From: Serpula lacrymans var. lacrymans S7.9
Lineage: Eukaryota; Basidiomycota; Agaricomycetes; Boletales; Serpulaceae
Direction of reading: 5' to 3'
Assembly: GCF_000218685.1 (NCBI RefSeq)
Contig: NW_006763292.1
Span: 1,943,685 to 2,007,684, forward strand
Length of the DNA: 64,000 bases
The number at the start of each line of letters is the position of its first letter. The stretch's first letter is position 1. The notes under the pieces were generated by a model, which saw only the letters and a program-made list of their open reading frames with translations, did not search any database and had not been told where the DNA came from. Shown here piece by piece: positions 10,781 through 22,666 of the stretch. Both the position numbers and the translations under genes were made by a program.

Positions 10781-12186
10781 ATGGTGGGTCCGCTCGAACA
10801 AATTGCTAGGGATGCACTGACGACGTATGCTTCATAGGTCTTTGTCAACAGCAAAAAGTTCGCTTGGTATGTCCGTTGGGTTATGTTGATCATCGTAGGC
10901 GCTGACGACAGTCGTCATCGATCGCAGCGAGTCGTGCATTAAAGGACATCGGTCATCGTCTTGTCATCACACAGAACGTCCCCTATTCGAGGTCAAGAAG
11001 AAAGGGCGCCCGGTGTCTCAGTGCGAGACTTGTCGGGAGCTGCGCCAGTCGAGACGAGTGCATTCAAAATGTACATGCAAATCCAAACAGAATGAACCCA
11101 AAAGAGTACCTCTCCAGTCATCGTCACAGCCTGACAAGAAACGTTCGTATGATGTTCTACAAAGTGACTATGGGATGGGACGCTAATACGTTTTATTGGT
11201 TGTACTAGCTAAACGGTTTATACCCATCGTTCCGTCGCTGCCCAATGGGCTGAAGGATGCACTGCAGTCATCGTCAAGCACTGTGTGCTCGGATTCGAGG
11301 CAGCGAGGTAAGCCAGGGATACAATTGGGTGATTCTAAAAGGGTCTCACGTGTGAACGAATGTGTCACTAGTTTCTTCTCTTCTAAATCCATGTCATTGT
11401 CAGGATGTGCGGAGATGTCGATGCCGATCTATGGCGCCTGGGCCGAGCACGGCTCAGCATATGGAAGAGGATGTACAGACGGGGTTAGCAACGTTAGCGC
11501 AGGCTGCTGCCATGTGCTGTGGGAGTAACGGCGACGTTGTTGGTGGACAGTTGTATTCGAAGAGCACGCAAACGAACGTGAGTAGGGTAGGACGGGAGGA
11601 CTATGTAGGATGTGGGAGGTGGCAGGATGGAGACGATTATGGAAGGTATTCGCGGAGGGACACATCGAGGTTTAATCTTCCGCCGATCAGTGTGGAAATG
11701 ATGAGTGGAAGTGAGTATTCGAGTGGGATGCCCGAGTTTTCGGTGATTCCGCCCATCAGCGCGATAACGTCTATAGCGGGCTCTGGATGCACGTGTGGGC
11801 TTTTCTGTGCGTGTCCTGGGTGTGTTGAGCATCGGGGAGTTGAGCACGTGTCGAGGGAGCGTGAAGACTGCCCGGATAGATGTGGATCGTGTGTGGACTA
11901 CTCTGGAGGGATTGAGTTGCCGGGGCAGGGAAGCAGCGGGGGGAGTCGTCTGATGGACGAGTTCTTTGCGCGTGCTGCATCGCTGCCTCGCCCGCCGAGG
12001 AATAGGAAGGTGGGGATGGAACTGGACGGGATGAATATGATGGTGTATCCGAACGAGGTGTTCAGGCGGGAAGGAGGGACGGCATTTGGGCTTGTGCAGG
12101 TGCCGAAGCTGGAACGTTGCGGAGGGGTGTGTGGCTGTGGGAAAGCATGCGAGGGGTGTTGCAGTGGCCAGACGTCTGGACTGTAG
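10781..12186 (+). CDS. Copper-fist transcription factor (Mac1/Cuf1/Ace1 family)
   Basis: Five coding exons: 10781-10783, 10838-10866, 10928-11142, 11209-11307, 11372-12186, giving 386 aa. The first coding exon is only the ATG. Exons 2-3 give the N-terminal copper-fist domain (FACESCIKGHRSSSC, then HHTERPLFEVKKKGRPVSQC and CETCRELRQ), with the zinc-site Cys/His set and the KKGRP minor-groove motif. The 270-residue C-terminal part holds several Cys clusters (CTCGLFCACPGC, CPDRCGSC, CGGVCGCGKACEGCC) resembling the copper-sensing Cys-rich motifs of Mac1 and Cuf1. The family works in the nucleus to switch copper-uptake or copper-detoxification genes according to Cu(I); which of the two cannot be told here. 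Exon 3/4 uses a weak GTTCGT donor. The next gene starts 187 bp downstream on the same strand. Confidence 0.85.
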
Positions 12187-12373
12187 GAAGTGGTGGCTTG
12201 TATAAGTACATGTGATGTGTAATGAAATTGGAAAGATGTCCAACGTGTGGTTGCGGTGATGTCATAGGGGTCTGGAATGGTCTGGGCTGTGACGTCACGG
12301 TGCTGTGACAGTCATTGGCAGCGTCTGTGATCAGCTCGATTAACAATTTCACTCGACGCTGCCACTCCCAGCC

Positions 12374-15300
12374 ATGGCAGACGACTTCTTCTCTGCTGTT
12401 CCCTTCAACGGCGCTGCCTCCGACGTCGAGCCCATCGACTCCTTTGCACAAGCAATCGCAAACAGATTCGGCTCAGGTGATCTCCTCACTGCTCGCCTCG
12501 TCAACGACCCACACCGCTCCCCACCCAACACGACGACGACGACGACGACGACTGCCACTCCCGCCCTTCCCCTCCATCTCCCCAACGCCCCCCTCGCAAA
12601 TCTCTCCATCGCACCCCACCCCTCCTCTCTACCATCATCACCCTCCTTTGCCTCTATCTCCCCTGCCAATCTCACAAACTACATCTCTGACTCGTCAAAC
12701 CTCATCGTCGACATCCGTCCCCATGCCGCCCATTCTTCAGCTCGCGTCTTCCGCGCCGTCTCCCTCTCCGTTCCTTCCACCCTCCTCAAGCGTCCCCTCT
12801 TCTCACTAGAGAAACTCTGCGCCATGTTGCCCTCCCGCTCATCCCGCTCTCGTTTCTCACACTGGCAATCAGCCGCCCGTATCATCGTTTACGACGCTGA
12901 CTCTTCCAACATCCCTGACAATTCAAACGTCTGCGGTCTCCTCAAGAAATTCAAGAACGAGGGCTTCGCAGGCGACCTCGCCTGGATCCGTGGCGGCTTC
13001 CAGGCTGTGTGGCAAGAGCGCAGAGACCTTATCACCACTGATCCACCCTCTCCAGAAGAAGACGACGACGATTCTTCAAAGTCGTCCATTGCCCCAGCTC
13101 TCCGCACAAAGCATCTTCCAAAATCTGCCTTTTCCCTCTCCACAACCACTTCCTCATCCGCAAAGTCTTCTGCCCCTCGTCCGTCACACCGGCCCGCTGC
13201 AAACCCCTTCTTTGACACCATCCGTCAGAACGTGGAGCTCTCTCAGGGTATCACAGAGCGTATACCTCTCAGGCTCTCCCGCAGAGTCAGGAAACGCATC
13301 CATGACCTCCCTTTCCCTTGGCTCCAACAAATCGCCCGCAGAGCAGCTGCTCGCCCATCGCAGTTCGAGTCAGGCTCAGAATCATCCGATGATCTGGCAG
13401 ATAACGATGCTGATCAGGCGGACGTGGAAGAGGGCGCAGAAACGTTGGCGATGCAGTTTTACAGAATAGAACTTGCAGAGCAGCGCCGTTTGCTTACAGT
13501 TATGGAGCATCATTCTCGCGAGAGTGGCGTATCTTCGCAGCAGCAAGACGCTGGCTTCTTGCCGCCTTCAGCTACATTTCCATTTAGCATTACCGCCGGT
13601 GTAGAGAAGGGCACAAAAAACAGGTGGGTAGTCCTTTTCACCAAAAAAAAAAAAAAAAAAAAAAACGAAAGTCAGTGCTTGATTAGACAAACGCTGACAC
13701 TGTTATCATTTTCTATACAGGTATACGCACATCTGGCCTTTCGAACATGCACGAGTAAGGCTACACAGCCGTAAATTCAGACGAAACATAGACGAAGACG
13801 ACTACGTGAATGCGTCTTATGTCCAACCGCTCGGTACATGCAAGCGGTACATTGCAACTCAAGGCCCCCTTCCTGCAACATTTGTGGACTTTTGGACGTG
13901 AGTCTGGATTTCTCTGGTTTGGGAAAATCCACATTGACGTCACTTCTCCCCTTAGTCTCTGTTGGGAGCAGAACGTGCACGTTATCGTCATGCTGACGCG
14001 TGAAGTGGAGAATGCTATGGTCAAATGTGGTACGTACTGGACCGACACCGCCTACGGACCGCTCCGTCTGCGACTCGTGTCTTCGTCGCCGGCCCAGAGT
14101 CCGGCGGCAGATGCGACAGAAGTGACAGACACTAACCGAGGATTCTTCTTTGCGCTGCGTGAGCCCACACCTCTGCACTCTGCATTCCCCGCCTCTGGTA
14201 CGGGTGGATCAGCGAGCAAACCCAAGGGTCATACAACAATCAAGCGGGTGTTTGAGTTGACGCATACAGCCTATCCTGATGTGCTACCTAGGCGCGTAAC
14301 CCACTTGCAGTATTTGGAGTGGCCGGATATGAATGTGCCTGAAGATCCTCGTGGCGTACTTGCGCTCATGAAGGAAGTGGCAGTCGCCGTCGAGGCGAGT
14401 TCTCCTGGGCCTAGTCCGGGCAGCTCTCCTGGGGGGCTGGCAAATATCGGTGAAGAGACTGCTGTAGGATTGGATTCCAAATCTGGAATCGCAAAGTTTG
14501 CTCTTGGAAAGAAGAGTCCCGTCTTGCTGCACTGCTCTGCTGGGGTAGGCAGGACGGGAGGGTTTATCGCCGTGGATGCGGTACTGGATGCGATTAGGGG
14601 TGAGGTGAAGAAGATGAGAGCAGGAAAGCTCTCGAGCGAAGCTGCGAGGCGAAGTGAAGAAAATATGGACGTGGATGAGCCGGAAGATGCTTCGACAGTA
14701 CCAAGCGAACAATGCCTCACAGAAGCTCGCTCACAGATACTTGGCACTGTGCCTTTGCAAGTCTCGGCTGGTGATGGAAAGAAACGACGCACAAGGGCAT
14801 CTGGCAAGGATGTGGAAGGAAAAGGGTTAGTTGTTCACGTACCTTTTGCTGGATGGGGAGATTCGGCGAAGACTCCTCATGGGGATGCTGCAAAAGATGG
14901 AGACGAGATGAACGTGGACGAAAGTCCTGACCAGGTGGACTTGGATGCAAGTGGAGCAGGAGCTGGTTGGGGCTCGAACCCTTCTACGAGAGAATGGGCA
15001 GAGCGTGTGTCAGATCAGACAGGCCTTGGTGGTCCTTTTGAGACGCATGGATCAGGATCTGCGTCAGGATCATCATCAGATTTGTCATTGCCGCTTGGAC
15101 AAGGATCCGCCAAGCCTGTACCAGCAACTATAAGGTCAAGACGTATGTCACCGCCTCATGCCAGTTACCAAACGGTATCGCGATTAGGATCGCTTTCGTT
15201 ATCTCCTCCCCGTCGTACACATTCCCCACCACACTACCCGCTTTCTCTCTCTCAGCTCCCGATTTTGCCTCGTGTTGAAAAAACCGGGTCGCCGTCTTCA

Positions 15301-17460
15301 AGCAGTAATCCGTCTGCGCTGAACTCGGCCGATGATTCCGTTGGAAGTGGGTCTGGAGGGGGTAGTGCGTCGGGGTCAGGTTCAGGAGTGGTTTCTGCGT
15401 CTGGATCTGGATCTGGGCTAGGGAGCGCAGCTGGATCAGGTTCTGGGCTGGGAAGTGGTAGCAGAGCGGGTTCTGGGCTTGGTAGTGGTTCAGGAAAAGC
15501 GTCAGCATCAGGCAGGAGCGCGTCGAGCATAGGAATTCCCCCTAGCTCTATATCAGCCTCAAATTCTGGTTCTGGTGGTGGTTCAATATCAGCGTCGATC
15601 TCGGGCTCTGGGTCTACGTCGGGCTCTGGATTCAATTCAGGAACGGGATCAGGATCGATGTCTGGCTCAGGGGTGACGGGTCTGTTGAGGGCCCGCATGC
15701 GTGATTCGTCCGCCACGTCTCTTTCGAATATATCGGGGAGCTCGGGCGAGGCTCGGGTGCACACCAAGGTTCCAGCTCAGGTGCCTGTCGTGCTGCGTGA
15801 ACCATCCGCTATACGCATCAGCCATGACGCACCTTCTGGATTGAGCATGAAGGGATATTTTAGTGAGAATGTAGGAATGGATGTAGATGGAGACAAATCA
15901 CCGAGGAGCTTTTCCGCCCCTTTGGGTGATTCGAACGAGGGGCAGAGTGGCGATATAGGCCTGCTTGCCCAGACGACTCACTCAGTACACTATCCCCATC
16001 GCATTGGCGCTTCGCCGGTGGCGAGTCTTTCTACGCCCATGCTTGCTGCGCCTGTCGTCCCCGGTGGAGTCACGTTCTTTTTGAACCGGGAAAAAGCAGA
16101 AATGTCGGCACCAATGTCGCGAAGTGCTTCCAAATCCAGTTCTGATTCCAATCTTTCGTCGCACCCGGTTTCGACACCGTTTTCGAATGTGCAGACGGGA
16201 TCTGATAAGGTGTCGAGCTTGGCGAGTCCACCACCTCCGTCGTCTGCGCCATTGTCGCAGCGGTCGTCTGTGCCACCCTCACGTGGATCTCCGTTGGTTG
16301 TGGCACCAAGTGGTTTGGAGAGTGAGAGTGTTGTCGATAGCGGAGAACCAAACCCAGAGAGTAGTGGGCAAGTGTCTGCTCAGACAGCGAGCAGCAGTTC
16401 ATCCGGTGATGCAGACAAGAGCGGAAACGGAAATAACAGTGGAAGCGGTAGTGGCAAAGCAGAAGTTAGCAATAACACAAGCAGCAGCACCGTGAAGCTC
16501 CCTGGAGAGGACAGCACCGGAACGAGCTTATCCGATCCGTCAAAATTGTCGATGAAGTTGAAAAATGAGGTTATTAAGGAGCAAACGGAGCCATCGATCG
16601 ACGCGACACCTCAAAAAGAAGAGGCGCCCACAAATGAACCATCACCTCCAGAAGGCGACAGACGTGCTGCAGGACATTCTGTTATAGATTATAAGCTCCC
16701 ACGCGCTCTACATAGCGATCTTTCGCCCCCCCTTTTATCGTCGTTTGATGATCCTATTTGGACGGTCGTGCTGGATATGCGTGAACAGCGTATGAGTTTG
16801 TGTCAAAGTCTTCGGCAGTATGTATTTGTGCATGCAGCTGTCATCGAAGGGGCTTTGATGGTCATGGACGAAGAGAGGGGATTGTGGGGCAGCGGAAGTG
16901 AGGGTAGTCCTGGGGCGAGCGTGGGAGGGAGTGAAGGACGAAGGTCAGATGTAGAAGACATACCGGGCAGAGGCGCATATTTCCCTGCTGAAAGCAGCAT
17001 GGAAATTAGTGCTGTCGGCAAATCAGATTCTTATCAAGGTCGAACACACTCGGTATCTGGCGTTTTTTCTGGCGGCATGGTCAGTGGTGCGAGTAGTGTT
17101 AGTGGTGGTGGTGGTGGTAAAAAAGGACCTCCAGCATCAGCTTCGTCCTCGTCAGGGCTGTCCTCGTCGCCGTCGAAGGGGAAACGCGTCGCAAGTCCCA
17201 CCGAGCTGCTAAAAGAAGATAAAGCTGGTGAAGTTTCGCTCGCGAAACGTCCCAGTATTAAACGAAAACCCGGCAGCAGTGATGGCAAACTACTCACGTT
17301 TGACACCGGCGCAGAGTTGGCGACAGGTATTCTGAGTGGAGCTAGTGGGGTGTCTAGAGCAACGCCAGGAAGTGGTGGATCGGTTGTTAAGAGCACGACA
17401 ATGACCGGTGGACCAATGGCACCAGAGAGGGACAGTGGACCATCTGGCACTGCGAGGTAG
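12374..17460 (+). CDS. Rhodanese-protein tyrosine phosphatase with giant Ser/Gly insert
   Basis: Three exons (12374-13623, 13721-13897, 13956-17460), 1643 aa. Order: a Thr run encoded by (ACG)n; a rhodanese/CDC25-like domain near residues 95-215 (NLIVDIRPHAAHSSARVFRA, IVYDAD, GGFQAVW); a classical PTP domain opening with YTHIWPFEHARV and NIDEDDYVNASYV; YIATQGPLPATFVDFW; WPD loop (YLEWPDMNVPEDP); and P-loop HCSAGVGRTGG at 14530-14562 with the catalytic Cys. Roughly 700 residues rich in Ser, Gly and Pro (SG repeats at about 15340-15690) then separate the P-loop from the Q-loop and last helix (QSLRQYVFVHAAVIEG, about 16800-16850). Rhodanese plus PTP matches yeast Ptp2/Ptp3 and fission yeast Pyp1/Pyp2, which inactivate stress MAP kinases; that role is inferred. 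A 20-nt A run lies in intron 1. Confidence 0.88.
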
Positions 17461-20015
17461 CGATCGCGTCGATTTCACCCGCCGCGAGGCTCGTCCCGTG
17501 CTTTTATGCAAGATCGCGGGCAGTCCTCGCTTTTTGCGATCTATGACCTCATTTAATCTTCTCCTTCTGTTTCGAAACATGCCTCCCTTTCTCTCCACTC
17601 TCGCGCCCCGTATTTGGTTGTCCTCGTTTCCTCCTAAATCTCAATTAGACAATCATGCTCCACTCGTTTACCACGGCATCGCCTCTACAGACCCGCGAGT
17701 TTAGCGACCGTTCAATTGGTAGCGCCTGCGGAACTGGGTCCTCAATTGTTAATCGCTTTCCACGGACTTTGAATTGTGCTGTGATCTGTATGTGATATAA
17801 ATTTTAAATGCTGGCTTCCAGCGTCAATTACTTACGCTATCCCCCAATTTCTTGGAGAGGCCCATCTGTGTTATGTTCCTTGCTCGCGCCATTTGTTGAT
17901 TTTCTTCCCATGCGTCTGGTCTTGCCTCTTTCGAAGGCCTGTATTCATTCAGCAACTTTTTCTCGCTTCCGACTTACATGCATTACCATCATCTATTTGT
18001 TCGGTTTTTCATAGCGTCTTTGTATTTATTCCCTCACGCGGAACACATCATGCACTTAACCACCCAAAAGACCGAATTGAGTGTAGCTACATACAACACC
18101 ACCTCGATATTCAACACGTCTTCTTGCAGTACATATCGCTTGTTTGTTCTCGTGCCCACTCGCTTCGCCGGAACCAGTGTCTGTCAGCCCCAATTCGAAT
18201 ATGGGGTGGCAAACACAGGAGCATTTATGTAAATTAGCTCCACACTTTGATTTTCCGTTCTACCACACTTGCTATGTTTATTCAAGGATGACGTCGTCAT
18301 CAGATAGTACCTCTGGGAAAGGAATGTTGTGTAATGAGAAGAGAAGGTAGGTACAGGACTAATCACTCAGTACCACAATGCTCAGGCCTCAGGCCTCGGA
18401 CTTGCATGCGGAAAACTTCATCCTGCTGGTTAGCGCGCTCAAGTGTAAACTCGTATTTCAGCTCATTTGAACAACTTTGCCTTAACATACAAAAAAAACA
18501 AGATAGTAGTAAGGGCAATGTACCACTTGGCAGAGTGTGGGTGTGGGCCAGCCTTATCGCGCGAGCTCCACCCCAACATTAGAACAATTCTCGTCACGGT
18601 TGACCTGCGCCATCGAGGAATCACGAGTGCCTGGCTCAGAGCTCGATCCCCCTCTCAAGAACCACATCTCGGGTACCAGAAATAAGAACTAACCGGCAAA
18701 AATAGCGGGTTTTAAGAAAGGAAAATCTGATAAGCCAAGTTTGTAGGATGCGGGCGTTCCACGGCGATGGACTACTACAATGTGTTCCTCTAGACACGAG
18801 ACATACGTCTTGATGCCCCGAGGTACGACACTTTTTACGACTGCTGGGATGAAGCAGCACTACCGCCAGTTCCAGTATCCAACGTTGATGTCCTGGTATC
18901 AGTGAAATAAAATATAACAAAACGGCTTGGATAACAGAAATATGTGCACATAACCCCAAAAGGGAGTAAAAGGTACTGGGTATTTACGTTTTAATCATAA
19001 TCACCAGCAAATCAGAGAGGGAACGATAGAATATTATAGACACACGCTTGTAGTACATAATCATAGCAGTATGTGGTAGTAGGATTGCTTGTAGGCCCTT
19101 GTAAGACGTAAGGAAGCCTGGTAGTCAGCATCATTAATAAAAAGTAGTCGAAGGCATTCTATGAACGATGGTTACGGAGCATAAGATGATATTCTTCACC
19201 TTTGTAGGAGTACACGTTTTGGGGAGGTCATGAAAACGTGTATCATCGTAGTCCCACAATAATTCTCACCTCGATTACTTTTGCCTTAGTTTGCTAAGCC
19301 CATTCTTGATTTGAGATGGTGCGGCTTTAGTGGCGAATTTCCTGTAGGTCGACCTCTGATTTCCGCCATTCCTTGGCAGGTTTATCTGCCTTCTTCTAGA
19401 ACACTACAGGATGACGAATGTTGTGGTCCTTTCAAGTTGGTATACCCTTTCCTGTGGAAGGACAAATCGATTGTATCAGACGTGCATAGTAGTATAGTAA
19501 GCCAATACCTTCGCCGCCATCCCTCGAGGTTTTCCGGTGGACAGCATCAAAATTGCGCCAAGGTGGGAATAGAGAGCTCTGACACTGTAGGCCTTCAACG
19601 CGAGGAAACATCCGTTTGTAAAATATAAAACACGATGAGAAGGTAGTTTCGAGTATATCCTGGTGTCATCGGCGGTAATCACGATCAAATATCGCATCGG
19701 CCAGTTTCTCCTACTCCTTCCACCAATGCCGACAAAAAAAAATACAGATTTTTTTGACCGCGCAGCATAAACTTTGAAGGTGAGTCGTCAATGAATCGGA
19801 TGGGATGATTTTGAGCTGGTGTGAAGCACGAAAACGAAGGTGAGTTAGTACTGCCTATATGAAAAAAGAAATTATCTAGCTGTGTTGAATGGTCAGGACA
19901 AAGGTCGGAAATAAAGCGCTCGTGACGCTAGGATCGTATTGAAATAAACACTGAAAAAAAAAACAAGTGAGTGATAAGTAAAACTACTAAAAACATAAAG
20001 GCGAATAAAACAACT
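17461..20015. other. 2.5 kb without a supported gene
   Basis: This begins with the 3' region of the phosphatase gene. Short frames on both strands (up to 114 codons) show no domain and no coherent splice pattern. It may contain unrecognised non-coding transcripts; I cannot support any. Confidence 0.45.
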
Positions 20016-20099
20016 AGCCCACCGCGAGGGTCGAACTCGCAGCCTTCAGATCGCCTAGTCATAAGAGTCTGACGCTCTATCCGATTGAGCTAGGCGGGC
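20016..20099 (-). tRNA. tRNA-Lys (CUU anticodon), second copy
   Basis: Base-for-base copy of the tRNA at 7443-7526, including the 10-nt intron TGACTAGGCG after position 37. Acceptor GCCCGCC pairs with GGTGGGC and the discriminator is T. A T4 run lies just downstream on the minus strand. The flanking sequence is not shared with the first copy beyond a few bases. Confidence 0.88.
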
Positions 20100-20326
20100 A
20101 ATGAATAGCACGTGCCCATCGGCGGTAACGGCGAGAAATCCAGGAAAAGGTTGGGACAGGGGTTAAAGACCTTTTTTACATAACAATCCATGAGCTTGGC
20201 GTCCCCAGAAATTCAGATGAACAAGGTCGCCGTCCAATTACATCCACAAGTCTTTCTTGCAATTGTTCTACAAAAACAGTACCATTTTCTTCATTTAATT
20301 TTCCAACCCACGCTCCTTTCGATACC

Positions 20327-22285
20327 ATGCGCACATCCGTGCTTGCAGTAGTTGGTGCCTTGGTAGCCAGCGTACAGGCAATTCAGAAAGTCACTCGGTC
20401 AGGACGATATTTGTACACTCAGGACGGAAATAGATTTTATATCAAGGGTGTTGCCTACCAAGAACAAGGTATGGTTTTGACTCGTACAGCAAGAGCAAGA
20501 CGTCAATCTGATGTTGATTGACAGGCGCGGTAGTCGCTGACCCGAACAACCCATTTCTCGAGCCTTCAAACTATATCGACCCTTTGGCAAATGGAACGGT
20601 CTGCCAGCGTGATTTACCTTACTTGCAACAGCTTGGTGTCAATGCTGTCCGTGCGTATAGCGTGAATGCGTCCTTGAACCACGATACTTGCATGAAAATG
20701 TTAAGTAATGCGGGCATATATACTATGTGAGCAAATGTTTGATATGTATTGCTTCGTGGATTGACTGATTATCTTATATGTACTCGTCAGTATCGACCTT
20801 TCTCTACCCGTGAATGGTTCTCTTGACCGGAACTCTCCGTCGTGGACGACGAACCTACTGGATTTATACATTGAGACCATTGACTCATTTTCGGGTTATG
20901 ACAACGTTTTAGCTTATAATGTCGGAAATGAAGTGGTCATCGCTGCAAACGGAACTGGCGCGGCCGCGTATGTGAAGGCTGCTGCCCGCGATGTCAAAGC
21001 CTACCTGTAAGTTTTCAGTCTCCACTAGGACACCTGAAATGATCATTGTGAATGCCTTTTTATTTTAGCAATTCTAAAAAGTCATCTTCTCTTGTTGGAT
21101 ACGCGTCTATCGATGGAGACGCTACGTGGCTCGACCCTCTCGCGAACTATCTTTCTTGTGATCCCTCTGGTTCCAACTCGGGGTCTGCTGCTATTGATCT
21201 ATACGGGCTTAACAATTAGTAAGCTTTTGTACAAGGATTAATTCAGTCAAATCTGATAACGGACTCAGCCAATGGTGTGGAAATTCGACGTTTCAATCAT
21301 CGTATGCAGGCACCGAAGGCCAGTTCGCAGGCTATAATGTCCCCGCTTATTTCAGTGAATTTGGCTGCATTACATCGCCACCTCGCCTTTGGACGGAGGT
21401 AGGCGCACTCTACAGCTCCCAAATGTCGGACGTTTGGTCTGGAGGCGTGGCTTTTTCTTATTTCCCTGCTCAAAGTGCGCAAGGACAGTTTGGCATGGTG
21501 ACTATCTCTGCAGATGGGAGTACAGTGTTTGTCAACAACGACTTCACAAGTTTAAAGACCCAGTACGGTTCGGTCACACCACCGAACATACCTACTCAGA
21601 GTAGCGCTGGTTCTACGGCCTACCCCTCCTGCCCTCAGCCGAATTCTTCATTTGTTGCTTCCAACCACTTGCCTCCCACCCCGAACTTGGCGGCTTGTCA
21701 GTGTTTACAAGATCATCTTAGCTGCCAATTTACGCCGCAGACACAGAATTACTCGGGTATTGTTGGACCTCTACTTGACTATGCTTGCAGTTTGGTGGGG
21801 CAAGCAGGCGGAAATTGCCTTGCTTTAGCTGGTAATGGCACTACGGGGTCATACGGTCCAATTTCAGGTTGTGATCCATGTAGGTCATAGTTATAGGATG
21901 CTGTTCTGAGGGGCTCGAAGCTAACATCGCTTTTCCTCACATCGCTTTTCCTCTAGCCGTCATGCTGTCATACGTTATGAGTGAGTACTACCTGGGCACG
22001 AACCTGAATCCCCAATCATGCAGCTTTGCGGGTAACGGGACTATTAACCACAATGCGCCATCGAGTGCAAGCGCTGCAAATGCGGCTGCATCCTCGTGCC
22101 TTTCCAGTGCTACGGGTACTTTCACACCACAAGCTCCAAGTAGTGGTGGTTCTTCTGGAGGGTCTTCTAAGGGCTCAGGGTCCTCAAACGGTGCTTCCGT
22201 CGCCTCGAGTGATGCGAAGGCGGTATATTATGTAGGCGTAATGCTTGCTGTCGGGTTTGCGAGCGGGATGTGGACTCTTACTTGA
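20327..22285 (+). CDS. GH72 beta-1,3-glucanosyltransferase with X8/CBM43 domain, GPI-anchored
   Basis: Six exons (20327-20468, 20525-20726, 20791-21006, 21069-21218, 21269-21879, 21957-22285), 549 aa. Signal peptide [18 protein letters not shown]. The GH72 catalytic domain (residues about 20-330) has the two catalytic Glu in NVGNEV (acid/base) and YFSEFG (nucleophile), plus the typical FYIKGVAYQ and [12 protein letters not shown] Cys-rich X8/CBM43 domain follows ([34 protein letters not shown]). The end is a Ser/Gly linker and a hydrophobic tail ([19 protein letters not shown]), the pattern of a GPI signal. Gas/Gel enzymes elongate beta-1,3-glucan at the outer face of the plasma membrane and cell wall. 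Several NxS/T sites are visible. The last intron has a duplicated ACATCGCTTTTCCTC tract before its acceptor. Confidence 0.93.
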
Positions 22286-22666
22286 ATGGCAGACGCTTTT
22301 GTGGTTTTGGAGAATCGGACCATCGTATTTATTATTCCAGATTGGACATGGGCTCAAAGTTCACACTGACTTTCGTTTTGTACGACATTCTTCGGATTTT
22401 ACTATGACTTAGTTACATTATCTACCATTGGTTTGATGAGTAAATACATTACAGTTCGGCGGTCAATCTACCACTAGTACACGCTTTTTCCTTTTCCTTC
22501 AATTGAGTTGTCATTCAAAGAGTCATTTCGGGAGTAAACGCACAGGCCACGGCCGTGGTCGGAGTTTAATTTTGTATTTTTTAGCTGGATATGCCCCTGA
22601 GCAGTTGCTTTTAAACTAGGACGTGTCATTCTTGCAGACTTTTTCGTTTCTTGCATCTTTCAAGTC

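Noticed and set aside
11494..12243. Long minus-strand frame (249 codons)
   Set aside because: Antisense shadow of the copper-fist coding exon; composition (His, Pro, Arg, Thr) is what the opposite strand of a Gly/Cys-rich gene gives.
15252..15767. Minus-strand frame rich in Pro/Glu/Asp repeats
   Set aside because: Antisense of the Ser/Gly repeat in the phosphatase gene.
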